Shown in pieces: positions 23,951 to 36,981 of a stretch of 64,000 bases of DNA. The notes beneath the pieces are model-generated. The model ran no database searches and was not told where the DNA came from. It was given only the letters and a program-made list of their open reading frames with translations. The position numbers and the translations under genes are program-made. The stretch comes from Hyperoplus lanceolatus (taxonomy: Eukaryota; Chordata; Actinopteri; Uranoscopiformes; Ammodytidae): the NCBI GenBank assembly GCA_026929865.2, contig CM049409.1:13941952-14005951 (forward strand), read 5' to 3'. Numbering within the stretch: position 1 is the stretch's first letter; each line of letters opens with the position of its first letter.

Positions 23951-23954
<4 letters not shown>
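20931..23954. other. Single-copy sequence, no gene seen
   Basis: No repeat family identified with confidence. GGGATTCCCAACCTTTTGGT at 22697-22716 resembles the end of hAT-type elements but stands alone. 22800-22890 is pyrimidine-rich. A TG-like run with interruptions lies at about 21598-21640. Confidence 0.35.

Positions 23955-24041
<87 letters not shown>
23955..24041. repeat. (GT)n microsatellite, about 87 bp
   Basis: Perfect array flanked by GCATAT and GGAGAGACTG. Confidence 0.95.
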
Positions 24042-24042
<1 letters not shown>

Positions 24043-24364
24043 AGAGACTGTGTGCTGCTAAGACAATAAAGGTTCATCTTAACAAAAATAAGCATGCAAT
24101 ACATCAACTATATCAAATGGCTGAAACTCTGTATGTGTTTGAGTAACAGTAAACAGAAATAGACACATTTTTATGTTGTTTTCATTTACAGTAAATAAAA
24201 GTAAGAAAGAAGATACATACAGTATTGTCCCCTAAGCACATATGTGCAACATCTACTCTTATACACTTTCCCTTTTCAATACATACCTCTTCTGGTCTTA
24301 ATTAAACATACAAGGTTTGTCTCAGATCAGAAAACAAATGTTTAACCCCCCTCCACCCTTCACT

Positions 24365-24500
24365 GTGGTGGGTGTGCCACTATGAGCCAGCATCACATCG
24401 CACGTGCCACAGAGGAGCTTGAGATGATTAGCCTGAGCTTGTCTCCTGCGTGCTAATTGCCAAATGCAGCATCACCTTCGCTACTGTCTAATTAGTCTTA
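24365..24500. promoter_or_regulatory. Possible conserved element with homeodomain motifs
   Basis: Within 130 bp lie CACGTGCC (E-box), GATGATTAG, GTGCTAATTGCC, GTCTAATTAGTC and TTAATAAGATAA. Paired TAATT cores beside an E-box are common in neural and mesodermal enhancers. No alignment was possible. Confidence 0.28.
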
Positions 24501-25395
24501 ATAAGATAACCGAACACCAATTATAGAAGCAGAACCAGGGCTTTGATAGACACAGAATAAATACAAATGTTAAAAGATGGTTCTCTGCTCTGTCGGTAAC
24601 ATTCCAAAGCTTTGTTGTGGTGGTTAATGCAGATGTAAACTGTGACGTGTGAAAAAAAATTAAAATAATAATTACATGCAAGACACTGTATGTCATGGTA
24701 CAATAAAATAAAAACAAAATGTAGGAATTGTAATGACAATAGAAAAAAGAGAAAAGTTTAAAGAGAAAAAATGTTAAAGATAAATATTCACCGATATTTG
24801 ATCAAGACATTTTCAGCTATTTCCAGGTCCTCAGGAAAACTGTATCCCTGTACAAAAGAAAAAATTGACATGGTGCACTGTCATCTCTAAATTGTGTTTG
24901 CCGAGAAGCAACACAAACTCTTTTTATTCACTGCTTTTTGTATTAAAATATTTAGTTTTCATGTTCAAATTATACCACTATTGTGAAACACAACTGTGTT
25001 TATTTCATCAATATTACATACGTGCAGATATTTTTTGATATATATATATATAGGGACCAATATATGTTCTGATACCTGCTAGCGTGCTCAATTACATGTA
25101 TCTACATGCTTATAAGCCCCAAAGTCTAAAGACACAGAAAAGAGAATCCTGTTTCATAAGAGGTGTCGCAGACATGAATTATAAATCAGCATTCTCCTTC
25201 AACTCAGTCTTCGGGCCTTTAATACCCCTTTCCTCTTTTATTTGTATGTAAAACACATTGTGAAAGGTCAGTGGAGAAAGGCAGCACAGAAAAAGCGAGA
25301 GCATGAGAGTCGGGTGTGTGTAATGTGTATGTGTGCATGCAATGTATGTATTTCAATGTGTGGATGTGTGCCTGTGATTATGAGTGTCTTTCCTT

Positions 25396-25396
<1 letters not shown>
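24501..25396. other. AT-rich single-copy sequence
   Basis: Nothing recognised apart from a (TA)8 run near 25038-25051 and loose TGTGTG/ATGTAT words just before the next TG array. Confidence 0.4.

Positions 25397-25474
<78 letters not shown>
25397..25474. repeat. (GT)39 microsatellite
   Basis: Perfect 78-bp array. The frames that run through it on both strands (up to 133 residues) are artefacts. Confidence 0.95.
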
Positions 25475-25475
<1 letters not shown>

Positions 25476-26831
25476 CAGCGGGGGTGAAGCTGTGTCTCCT
25501 GAGCGTGCTGTGCTCATTGAGAAGTGGTGTCTTGTGCCTGGGGGGGAGTGCCGGCAAGAGGACAGACGGGCGTCCAGGCGCCAAGGAAAGAGGTCACATC
25601 CATATTCATGGCATTGGACATGCACATGTAAACCACTTTTAATATGCCGTGACAGGGGAAAGTTTTGCTGAGGCGGAATGACATAGAGAAAGAGGGTGAA
25701 GGAAAGGCAGATATGGTGACAAATATGGAAATAATAGTTGTGAGAAATGTCCACATGTGCATCTTCATTTGGTCCTGAATGACTTTTTGTTGAACTTATT
25801 CAGAAAGCAATCAAGTGACAACTAGTCAGTCAGTCACACAAACACACAGTACAACGCCTGTTAAAAGCTTGACTGAGATTGACAGATTAATCTACAACTT
25901 TGAATAAGTAAATGATTCATTTGAAAAAAAAAGGGCAGTCACATGACTGATTAATTGGCTTTACACAAAGAAAGTATAAGGGCAGTCAGTGTTCAGTCTA
26001 TTTTCTTTTCCAAACCTTTTCACAAATCCTGCATTTTCACACATAATCCATGAGACATTTGCAGCATTCAATACATTCAAAACATGTCTAAACTGACCAC
26101 TGAAGTGATGTAGGCTGTTATGAATGCTAAAAAGAAAGGAGAAGACAAATAATCGATAACTTTCCAATTGTATCAATTCAAAAACTTATAATAGATCGAT
26201 TGATGTGTGTGAAATGAAACCATTCATAAAGATGAAGAATATAAAAAGTAAAATATAAAAATAATTACCCTTTACATATGGTACAAAATGTAATACAGTG
26301 TAGAACAGACATATACCGGTTATTCAAGCAAGAATTCAACCTGCATGGAAAGACTGTAAAACCCCAAAAAGAAAGCTTGTTATAATAGGGCACTTTGAGG
26401 TCTGTGAGGGCATATCATCTTCACATCATAACGAGGACCCAGGTTCCTTATGACAATGTGGCATTATATGGCAGCGTTTGAAGTCGGCCAGTGAAGAGTT
26501 CCCACTGTAAGTGCCTGTCACAAACCCCTGCTTTGAAGTCTGTAGTGATGAAAAAGAAAAAGAAAAAGGTAGAAAGTAATGTAATCCAATCAAATGAAGT
26601 GAGTTATGCCGAAGCAGCGTCTGACACACTTTGAGAAGGTGGTATGGTGTCTGTGTGGGAGGGAAGGAGGGCAGTAAAGCTATTAAGTGGTGGGACGACA
26701 GTTCAGATAGAGTTTGAAGAATAGGATCTTTTTGCGGGACACTTGACCTCCTGATAGCCTGTTGGATGGCCCTTTTGACAATAGCACCACTGACTGTCAT
26801 GCTGTCATAAAGCACTGTATTCATTCCTTAC
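25475..26831. other. Single-copy sequence, no gene seen
   Basis: No repeat recognised. A 132-residue minus-strand frame at 26426-26824 lies just beyond the donor-like site of the candidate microexon; its ordinary composition gives no family clue. Confidence 0.35.
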
Positions 26832-27040
26832 CTGTATGGGCCTATATTGGACCCTCCCTGGGGTGGGAAGAGGTCACGGTGGGGGTCGGACTCAAGGGAT
26901 GGGGTTTTCTAGTAACTCAACTCCCGACTTTTGAGCAGTGTCCCCTGGGCATCGCCACCCTCTATGGGCTTTAATTTCAACAAAGGTTTAGTGGCGACAG
27001 GAGCTTCCCTAAGCGGACAAATTATGCTATCGGTTTCCCA
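26832..27040. promoter_or_regulatory. Possible conserved block with minus-strand microexon
   Basis: The first 26 bases, read on the minus strand, are bounded by CTCTTCCCACCCCAG (acceptor with pyrimidine tract) and CAG/GTAAGG (consensus donor). The enclosed 26-nt exon would encode RVQYRPIQ in its open frame. The rest of the block (GGCATCGCCACCCTCTATGG, then GGCTTTAATTTCAACAAAGG) has the even texture of a conserved element. Both readings are inferences. A microexon inside a conserved block would be typical of a brain-expressed gene, but chance cannot be excluded. Confidence 0.22.
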
Positions 27041-28431
27041 GCTCGTGTTGGAAGAAAAGAAAATGTCTGGCTTACTTTAAAGTGGAAGAGAAGTTGTCCA
27101 TCTGGAAATGTGTTTGGTGTTAATCAAATTAAAGTTGACCTGAATTTGTGAGCACATTTGTTTTCTCGCGAGTATTTCAATTAACTTTGATCCATTGTGT
27201 CTAATGGAAGATCCAGTCCAAGAACATAACACTGTACCACTGGCATTGTTTTCTTTTTGGAGGGGGGGGATCTGGAAGACAGGTTTATCCTGTCCAGCAG
27301 AGCAGTGTGCAGTGAATCTTTCTGAGCTGTAACCTCCAGCTTGCCTAGAACAGTGGGGAATCCTCCTCAATCACTATAAGGAGGTCCTCTCAGCCCCACT
27401 CATATTTTAACCACCAGCCCCACACCATGGGGCGCTGTGTAACGGCCCGTCAGTGGCTGTAACCTAAGCGCCAAAATTGCTTTTTGACAACCTAGTGTTG
27501 TTTTAAGAGCCCCTGTCTGTCCTGCCCAGCCCCCAGCTACACAAAATATGATTTAATCATTTTTCTCACTTACTCTTCTCAGCATGGGAGCAAAAGAGGA
27601 AGAAAGAGAGGGAAAGCGAGAAGGGATGGGGGAAGGCAGACACAAGCATTCCAAAGTGGTGAAGAAGGGGGAGACATCATGGCATTTTTTTCCGCAGCAA
27701 AGAGGAGAAAACCTTTGCAGTTTCTAAATAGGATCTGGTCACTAAAGCTACTCCTCTTGAGTCTCAGAGTCCTCCGGGTGAGAATCTGAGAGGGCTTTTA
27801 ATCAAGAAGCAGCTGACATTATACAAACAAGAGCCTGTGCTGATGTCATCCTGAAAAATCTGTCCCTTTAAAACTCAGACCTCTGCTCCATTATTTACAT
27901 TCACTGTTTCTTTTTTCATCAGTTTAAATTGCAGATGATATCTCACACAAAACATTGCTTACTAATCTCAATTTACTCAACGTATGTGTATTTATACTGT
28001 ACATATCATGCTTATGCCTGATACTTGCATCTACAATCTCCTTACCATTATGATGGCTGCCAACATCCATAAACTAAAACCAGGAAAGAAAAAAGCTTCT
28101 CTCCGTCTTAGCCATGATCTTTTTTTGGGAGCAGACACACCAAACCAAGCTGACAGAGTTTTGATACAGTCAGGTTAAGTTTCAGGCACCGTGTCAGCAA
28201 ACATTTGCCTATTTACATATGGAGTTGTCTTTCAAACTGTATGACAATGTAAGTATTTATATTAATTTGTTTTAGTTTGGCCTACCCTTTGGCCAATATA
28301 TTAAATTTTTTTTTATTAAATTTTAAAGAAAACCTATATCTGCTGCCTGGGCTATTTTAACTGACAATGTTCTGTCCAGTCTAGGAGAGCATAAGTTTTT
28401 AAATTGCATGGTATCAAAGCACATGATTAAG
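27041..28431. other. Single-copy sequence; conserved-looking part 27400-27560
   Basis: The part at 27405-27560 (CCACACCATGGGGCGCTGTG, then GTAACGGCCCGTCAGTGGC) is less AT-rich and resembles a conserved element. 27590-27680 is purine-rich. No exon was recognised. Confidence 0.3.
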
Positions 28432-28541
28432 GGAAAGATTGTGGTTCTGATTCAAATGTAAATAAAGAAAACACATCCCGTCTCCCATGTGTTTCAAGGC
28501 AACTTAGATTTTTTAAAATAAGTAACCAAGACCACAATCTT
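28432..28541. mobile_element. Second copy of the ACCACAATCTT inverted-repeat family
   Basis: GGAAAGATTGTGGTT at 28432-28446 and ACCACAATCTT at 28531-28541 are inverted repeats about 85 bp apart. The same words in the same pairing occur at 14236-14345. The size and foldback form suggest a diverged MITE-like element. True ends and target duplication could not be defined. Confidence 0.4.
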
Positions 28542-29779
28542 AAACCTTTCAGTGCAGTTTAAAAATGGGAAAATCTGCCATCCTTGCCAACACCCATCTC
28601 TCATCTGTCAGCTCATCTTTTCCCGTCGTACTCTCCTCCTTAGGAATATATTGTTCCCACACTCTGCTGCCATCAGTGGTTGACACCTACTTAAAGCTCT
28701 GAAGCACTGTGTATATGGCCACAAGTGCTGTTACTGTTAACGGGGATCACCTTACCCAGTGTCATCAGTTATAAGCCTGTGTGTGATCGAATGTGTACGC
28801 GAGGTGTGTCGGAACGTTTTCACAGAAGTATGCAGAAGCATCTCAGCTGGCGTGAATCACGTCATCGTCAACAAGCTACTTGTCCCGCTCTCGCAAATAA
28901 AACGTTGTTTATAACAAAAGTATTTTTTACGTTTGGTCTACATTCTCAATGTTAGGACTTCCAGAAGAATTTTAATACACAAAAAAATAATCATACAGTA
29001 TTTATATAAATGGTTAATAATTATTGAGTGTGGTGAAGGGATAGTATTGAATAAGAATATAAGTCTTACTTCAACTTTTTTGACATTTTAAATTGGTCAA
29101 AATGTCTTGGTATTATTGATACATTTTGGTTTATTTACTTCTTTTTTTAAACAATTTACCTTTGTATTTTCTTTTACCTATTTTCTTTCTCAGCTAAACT
29201 AAACTATATGAACCTGCACTATGAGCAAGCCTTTCACATTAGGAGTCAATTTAAAAAATGTTGATTTATGCCAGTTCAACTTGCAATTTTGTGCCTTCAC
29301 CTTTGAGTAATAATGTGTACCATCCCTTGGTAGCTCTCCTGTCTGTAATGATGATAAATGAACGCCATGTAAAGGTCACCACATAATAAACTGTACTGTC
29401 TTTACATTGTGTTTGCTTGACATTATCAAAATGAGATACATTTGTTTTGTATTGATCTCAGACAATAGGTCACAGACAGACAGTTTTCCTCAACAGGCTT
29501 TTGTTTTGCCTGTTGCCATTCAGTCATTCATGTTGATGGGAGTTCAGGGACATACACTTGATATTGCCATCTCTTGCTCTTTGGGGAACCTCATTTGGAT
29601 GGAGACCTACCACTTTCACTCTCTCCACACTAGACATAAATGTATCCTCATCACTTTTGTAGGTCAAAAAAAAAGAAAAAAAAAAGAAGTGTCATTGATG
29701 CCAGTGTCCTTTCAGCACCCCCTTGCCCCTTCACACAGCACAGCTCTGTCGTTCACCCCTCCAGTGCCTACCCAACCCA
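28542..29779. other. Single-copy sequence, no gene seen
   Basis: AT-rich with poly-T and poly-A runs. The 162-residue frame from 29407 is the longest non-repeat frame in the window but has no motif, and it crosses an A-rich run that translates as KKRKKK. Confidence 0.35.
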
Positions 29780-29900
29780 GGGCAATAGTGACGAACATCA
29801 TTTATGCAAATGTAATTAGGCAGAGAAACATGATAGTGGAGCGCAGGGGTGCCAATGGAAATTCATCACTGAACACTCAGGCTCTAAACATTTAATTAAA
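29780..29900. promoter_or_regulatory. Possible enhancer with octamer and homeodomain sites
   Basis: CATTTATGCAAATGTAATTAG joins a POU octamer (ATGCAAAT) to a homeodomain TAATTAG four bases on, followed by GGGGTGCCAATGGAAATTC and TTTAATTAAAAT. Dense paired POU and homeodomain sites are a common feature of developmental enhancers. Inferred from motif content only. Confidence 0.3.
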
Positions 29901-30195
29901 ATATTGAATTTCAACGGATTTAATCTAAACATAAAAAATTAAGCAGTGGACGAGTAGTTTGCAGTAAGAGCAGGCTGAGTTTTTTGTTCATGTCAGTAGG
30001 TATCACACTTGGATATTGATTCGGATACCAGCCTGCAATATGTAGAGTACAAGGAGAGAAGGTGAGGTCTGGTCCTTGTATCTGTGTCTGGGTCAGTATA
30101 CTGTCTGTATCCTCAGTGGGTCCTTGATCCTTAATGTTTAGTCCCATTTTTTCCCATTTACACATTCTGTTGTTCTGGTGGCAATACAGTAAAGG

Positions 30196-30361
30196 TCTCT
30201 GCAAAGGAGAAGTGCTCACTAACACAGATTTAGAAAGATTTGTGAACAATATTTGAGAGGGATGCTTGTTTTGTGTATATAGAAAAAGTTTTAGTTTTGA
30301 GTTAAGCGCATGAAAAATTTGAGCAAAAACAAAAGTGTTGCGTTTATATTTTTGTTCAGTG
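30196..30361 (+). mobile_element. Tc1-family transposon end, solo inverted-repeat relic
   Basis: The segment matches, from memory, the right terminal inverted repeat of a widespread teleost Tc1-type transposon: GCAAAGGAGAAGTGCTCACT, then AACACAGATTTA, TTGTGAACAATATTTGAGAG, GTGTATATAGAAAAAGTTTT and the terminal AAAAGTGTTGCGTTTATATT ending in TTTTGTTCAGTG. No transposase region and no partner end were seen, so it is a solo remnant, diverged at many positions. The open frame on the opposite strand across it is a shadow. Confidence 0.75.
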
Positions 30362-33300
30362 CACATATGAAATCCGATATGTAGTGTGTCCGTCACATGG
30401 TCTAACTACTGTTGAAAAAGGTTTTGCCAAGCCACCAACTTCTAAACACAATGTAACAGTGAGGACACAGAGAGGATCAATAGAGGAGAGAGTCTGGATT
30501 TTAGGAAGGCATCCATCATGAGAGAAGAGGATTATCAGGGACAGTTGGCAAACGAGGATCTTAGACGAGCTTGCATGCGACCAAACTCTTTTTGCACTCG
30601 ATTGCTTTTCTCTCAAAAAACAAAAAGAGCGACAGATTCGTTAAAAACTGCAGTTTGGTATATGAAGTTAAACCTGCATGGAAAGAGCTTCAAAACTATG
30701 ATACTTTGTGAGATCAGTATCCTGTTTAGAATTCTCAAATGGCATCTGTTTGTTTTCATCTCATCAGCTTTTTTTTAAGCAGTTGGGTGATAGTAAGCAT
30801 GTGAGACGTGTTGCAAGTGGATGTGTTTCTGAGGTGATACCTTTCACTCCATAGGTGACGAGTGGTTGGGAAATTGTTACCGTGGCTCACACTCCTTTAC
30901 GTAAAATCATATCCGCATTTACAAACATAGAATAATTTATAACTGGACTAAATGAGGAGTACAGTGACTACTTTGCCCCAGTATATGCTGGCTGAACATA
31001 TTCATACCTGCACAAAGAACAAACTAGCACAATACTAAAGCTGCAATTTCAGCCTCTGTTCATTCAAACAAACCTACAAGCTGTGTGAACACAGATCCCA
31101 AAAAAATGCTGCCCTCTTGAGAGCTGTACTCTCAGTGCTTGCTGTAAAACTGTATCAGAGTTTGCATCTTGTAATGTGTTCTGCTCTGTTTCGTGTTTAC
31201 ATACGGAGGACATGGCCGCCTGCCTGCCTTGGCTTCATGGTAATAAGCTGCCACTGTTCCAGTTCTCTTAATAACACATTATAATTTAATCTCAAGGGGG
31301 AGATTCAGTGCGAGAGCGAGAACTTTGTATGTTTAATGAATGGGGAAGGGGAAATAGTCTCTTAATAGTTGTATTACTGCTCTTTTTTGTCCCTCGTCTC
31401 CGTACATATTGTGCATAATATCAAACATGACCTGATTCTTACTCTATTTCCCTAACGCCCCTCTGGATCTTAGTAGTATTTTGTCTCATTGTGTGCTGCA
31501 TTTGAAAGCAGAGTGCATTGTTTAATGAGTCTGTCGATAAAAGAATCATTGCTAAAAATAGCAATGCGATGCAGAGATGTCCTTCAAAGATACATGTAAT
31601 GCAGAGTCCATAGATTTCCATCCAAAAAACCTTTTGAATGGTTTGCAAACCCAGTCTAAATGTATTTTATTCTCCTACCATAATGCTTACAATTATGATG
31701 ATAATGATGACTTTGTCTGAATACTACAAGCCCCTTGGCCAAATGTATACTCTATGCCTGACAGTTTTGTAACCTGGCTGCAGGGACTTGCTCCAAACTC
31801 ACCATAAGACCATTAGTGATGTCGGTCACTGATTTTGGTTGATAAGACCTTGCTCAAAATGTGCAATCCAGTTTGTCCCAATGGTGTTACGTTAAGGTCA
31901 GTACTCCTCTATCAATTTCTTTGAGCAGGTGAACAGGGTTTCCACATACTTTTGTCCATAAAGTTCCAATGCTATTAAGGTAAATCAACAAACTCTCAAA
32001 CTGTATCAAATGATTCCTGTAACACTGTCATGCTGGTACACAGTAACACAGACTAGACATGTTGTTAGCGATGTAGCTGGATATCTAGTGTGTGTACTAT
32101 GAGGACCTGAACCGGCTCTTTTTCCATTATTAACTTTAATCAAGACCTTGCTGTGTCTTGAATCTACCATCTGACACCAAACACTGTCTCTACAGCCACC
32201 GATAGCCCTCCATGATTTATTTATCTCTAATTAGCTGCTTTTCATTCAAAATCATGAAACTATAGACTGGAATAGACATAACTCATCCCTGCATCAGGGC
32301 CAATGTGTAGGCTTGGACACTAAGGCTGATCCACCTTTCTCTATTTGATTGTGCCACTATCCATTATTTACTAAAGATCGAGTTTTTAATCAGGTCTGTT
32401 GCACAGTTTTAGTGAGCCATGGAAGATAAGGTTTTCCCGATAAGGATAAGGGAACTGAAAACTTTGCACGGGACCTACAACTCATGCAGGCCCAGACAAC
32501 CGTCCAACCCTTTGAAATGTGGAAACATTTGCCATGTCAGTTCAAACTAGGTACAGAAATACAAGATTACTTTCAATGATGTAACATCCTTTGGAAATGA
32601 CCCACAGCAGGAAATACTAGTTTGCTCCCTAATCACTTTTTAAGGGGCCTCAAAAATGGCTTTTTCTTTCGTTTTTTGTTCATGTTTTTTGCTCTTGTTT
32701 TGCTATCTATATTGGCACTTGATTTTATTTAGGTCTTTTCATCACAATATTTTCATCTGCTGGTTTGTAATCTGTATTTTCTTTGTTATTACCTTGTAAA
32801 TGAATTGATCACCAAAAAAAAACGAAAGAAAACTATTGGAAACAAAGTTGAGTGATGATATGTTAGGGTGTATTGTTGTTGATCAGTAATTACACGACCA
32901 GGAGTTCAGAAGTTGGAGGTTGCATGAAGCTGTCTTTTCATACTGTATTGCTAGAAAATTAAACCAAGTGTAGCAGCAGATCCTGCTGCAGTGTCTTGTA
33001 CCCCTGCAGCTGTTTTCCAGGACCAGACTTTATGAGTCACTATATAAATATTTTATCTGCACCATAAATATAGCTCCAGTCTATGATGTTAGCTTTGGTC
33101 AAGTGCTTATTTTGGATCATCAGGAGGGTTATAGAGTCTGAATTGGTTTTGGCAAATCTGTCTCTTTCACTTCTCACCTCTCAGTTACTTTTCCTCAGTT
33201 GTTTGAGGCTGGTGATACAACCAATTTGTATTGGCATCATACTGTAAAAGGAAACGGTTGTAGCAATGAGCAACATTGTGAAAATATTGGGATTTGACTT

Positions 33301-36300
33301 CAGTACAAAAGTTGCTATGTCTTTAAAGATGTCATTCTGGGCAGCCTCTGACTGTCTAGATATGGTCTGTGGACAATGTTGGCTCTTACAGTCTTGTTCA
33401 ATTGTGCAAACCCTGGATTCATACTTAAGTCTGCTGAATTGATGAATGATTTGTAAAATCCAATATTTTCCTAAGTGTGTACTTTGGATGATTGAGACTG
33501 GCAGAGCTTTGATTGATGATTCTTAATGTGTCTTTTTGCAATTTTGCATCCCTGTTCATTACTTCCACTTTTCTCAAGTGTGCGTTAATTCTTTAATAAA
33601 TAAAGGATACATAAAGGATTCATTTGCCGCTCTTGTTACTGTATATGCTCTAATTACCTGGGTCTCCCCTCATAGATGTCCTAATGTTTTATTTACCTGT
33701 GGAGACTTTAATCAGCTCCCTGATTTCTTCTGTTGTTACACACCTTACCTTGAACCATAAACTGTGCACGTATCTGTTGCTGCCCACTGTGCTCGCCAGC
33801 CGGCTGCCAACAGGAGACCTGGAGGTGGCAGACAGGGTTGAGGAGGAAGTATTTGTGTGTAGAATAAAGTGTTTTTGATGCAGCCTTTGTACAATACTCT
33901 TTTATACATGCATGTCTTCTTTGTGTGTTTGCATACGTGAGTGTTAATGTGTGTGACAGGTGCCAACTCCTATGGCTGGGGTGAGGTTGCACCCTCCCTC
34001 CTCAGCCTAGGTGTCTGCAGAGGCTCGTATCAACTCAGCAAGTGATAGGGTGAACACCTTTTACCCCCTCCACACACACACCCATACCAACAGGCGTGCA
34101 CACACCCAGCCCCCGAGATATCATTAGCTTCTACGCTAACAGCAGGCTCCAAGACAACTTGGGAAAACGGGGAGCGTCATGAGCAATTCTTGAATACATG
34201 TTTTTAGCGATGCATACAAATGTAGTAGTTGTGCATTTGCGGCTGGGATATCGGTACAGAGTATCATGTCACTGAGGTTTTAAAAAGAGATGACTCCTGT
34301 TAGCAAAGATGTTTACAGCGTGATACAGCTAGGTGATGTGTATCAGCTGCTGAACTGAATTTGTCGCCACTTTAATTAATCTGTGTTCATTGCATCTGAA
34401 GATGCGATCACACCTTTAGTGTGTTTTTGGGGTCTGTGTAGTAGAAAAGTTTTATTTTGCTTAAATCTCTGCACTTTTAGTTGACAAAATCTTGCACAAT
34501 AAAAGAAAAAAAAGTGACATGAACCTTTGGTAGGGGAAATTTGTTCTTCTCAGAAGTTAGATACTTTGATAACTCAAAGAGAGAAAGCTGAAAGCTGGAG
34601 TATGTATTATCTTTACAGACATTATGTTAACAGAACTCTCTGCGGCAGCTTCACTGAACAGTGATGTGTGTAAAACCCAAACAAAACAATGTGTGTCACA
34701 GAAACCGTGCTCCATGCAGAATATGACATTATGATTTACACTAAAAGTTGTGATTTAAGTTGAAAGCAGTCGGAGAAACAGGGGTCTTTGAATGAGATCC
34801 CATCCAACTCATGCACACGGCTGATGCATCATTCATGACCTAATATGGGCTTAAGGGCCTTGCATTCAAACTGTCATGTCCAGTTCAAGTATTCATATCC
34901 TGATTTAGGTCTAATTCAGTGTAAGCTTTTATACACACACCACTGATACCCTGTGAGTGAATGGCCCTGCTGTCATGAATAAGCCACTTAAAAGACACAC
35001 CCTGTCTGAAGATAGAGAGGTCAGATGCCACTGTACCCCGTCCAATGTTGCATTGTATGTTTAATATATCCTCAGTGTACAGACAGTGAGATCTTATTGT
35101 CCTAGATCATACAATGCAACTGAATGTGTGTTTGTAGGCCAGTGAAAAGCTTCGTATTTAATTCAAGTCAAAACTTTGAAATATGACTTTTGCACACCAT
35201 AAATCTTTGTCATTAGTCACTTTTTTTTCTTAAATCTCAGATTAAAATGGGATTAGAAATATGTGGAAATGTCTGTAATTGTGTTACAATTTCACCATAA
35301 ATGACATAGTGCCTGCCTCTCAAGTAGATGATTCGGTTTCCCTTATGATGTTTATGTGTCAAACCTAAACTGGATGATGAGTGATTACACTGGATGCCTT
35401 TTTGGCAACGAGACTTTGCTTTCTTTGATAGTTTTTAGTGGATTTGAACCATTTTGCAAACTGTATATGTTTGTTGTGTGCATTACTGAACCTCACTTAA
35501 TGGTCAAACAAAAGCCTCTGGCCCCTAAAACGCCAACTCAGACTGCAGGAAGGGCCCAGTTGTTGCTATTTACCGATAAAATAGCAAAGGGTAGGAATTG
35601 CATTTAACATTATTGACATGTATAGAGGTCTACCCAACTTTCCATTTAAGTGTGGCAATGCAAAGAGCAAAGAAGCGAAGCAACAACTCAAATCAACTGT
35701 GTTCCCTAATCTGTCAATATGATCTGTATTGATATGTGCATAGCATATGGAAACAGGTATCTTGGCATTCTGGTGTTGTCTGTCTCACTTTCCACCTCAA
35801 CACATATCCATTCCAACAGACGAGCATCACGTTCACACATCAGATGTGTGTTATTGCAATGCGGAAACTGCAGTTTTACTAAGCCATCATTTTTCAACCT
35901 GTTATCTGTCTGATTTGTCTAACCATTACAGTTCTTGGCATGACAAAAATTATAACTTTTTAATTCCTAAGAACAGTTCTCAATGTAAGAAAGGACTGAA
36001 CCTGTTAGGAAAATATTTTTCATCAGACAAATAAGTATTCTTTGTTTGACAAAAGGCAGACTGATCATGATCCCCAGCATGTGTTTTATATTATTGTCTT
36101 TAAATGTAATGCACACATGTGCAGATGCATTTCACTTTTCATTTGACTTAAATTTATCCCTGGATCTGATACGACTAGACAGAGTTATTTATATCAGATG
36201 TACCTGTCTGATACAAAGGAGGCGTAATGTTCATTTTGCAAATAAAACAGGTGGCTGAAACGGTTTCCTGCTTTGTTTCAAGCCGCCAAGATATTTTCTT

Positions 36301-36981
36301 TTAGATTCCCTTCCTCATACTGGGGTCTCCTTTAGCTGTGGAGTCACTGTTTCGACCCTGCAGTATTTATTTACACTGTCTTTCTCTCACACATTCCTTC
36401 CCATTGAGCCAGGCCTTGGGCTGCCAGCAGAGGACGTGAAGTCAAGCCAGGGAGCCAAGGCCACTGTCAGCTCTCAGTGGTTAGAATAACCCAGTGAAAC
36501 CTCCTGGGAACCGTGCTGGGATCAGACCAACGCTGGCAGGGATTACAAGTGAGAGGTAAGACCGTGGAGAAGTTGAATCTAAGTTGAATATGTGAAGGGA
36601 AAAAAAATCATGACAATCAGAGAATTGTATAGGGGTTTGAAATCCACTCAAGTTGGGGTATTACTCATCCTATTCCTATTCATGTCAGTTTGTGAAAAAA
36701 AGTTTGGAACCAAAATGTATCCTTTTACTTTATGTCATATGTAAGAAAGAGTGGATCATTGTTTAAGATTCAAACCCAGCACACTCTATCAACCATTTTC
36801 TTGGCTTCTTGACGACGTCCCTGCAGTTTGAATTCCATTTTCATGTTTTCAGTACTGAAGAGAATGGTGTTATTGTGTTGGTAACTTTCAACATCTTCCT
36901 CTAACATATTGATTTATTTTCACATTTGAAACCTTTATAAGAATGTTTGTTTTACAAAATCTGATTCTATGATGTAAAACA
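30362..36981. other. 6.6 kb of single-copy sequence, no gene recognised
   Basis: This is the longest stretch without a large microsatellite or recognised mobile element. Regulatory-looking patches occur at 31205-31320, 32205-32270 (CTCTAATTAGCTGC) and 34100-34260. At 36400-36555 a GC-richer patch ends at a donor-like GAGAG/GTAAGA, possibly a non-coding exon. The frame at 33536-33760 contains CGDFNQLPD, faintly like a LINE endonuclease motif, but nothing else supports it. Confidence 0.35.

Noticed and set aside
29407-29895. 162-residue plus-strand frame
   Set aside because: No recognisable domain, it crosses an A-rich low-complexity run, and a frame of this length can occur by chance in AT-rich DNA of this size.
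29920-30396. 158-residue minus-strand frame
   Set aside because: It overlaps the Tc1-type inverted repeat, which explains the conserved look; it is not transposase sequence.
33536-33760. CGDFNQLPD motif like a LINE endonuclease
   Set aside because: Only a few residues resemble the motif, no reverse transcriptase or tail is nearby, and the order of other endonuclease residues is not visible.
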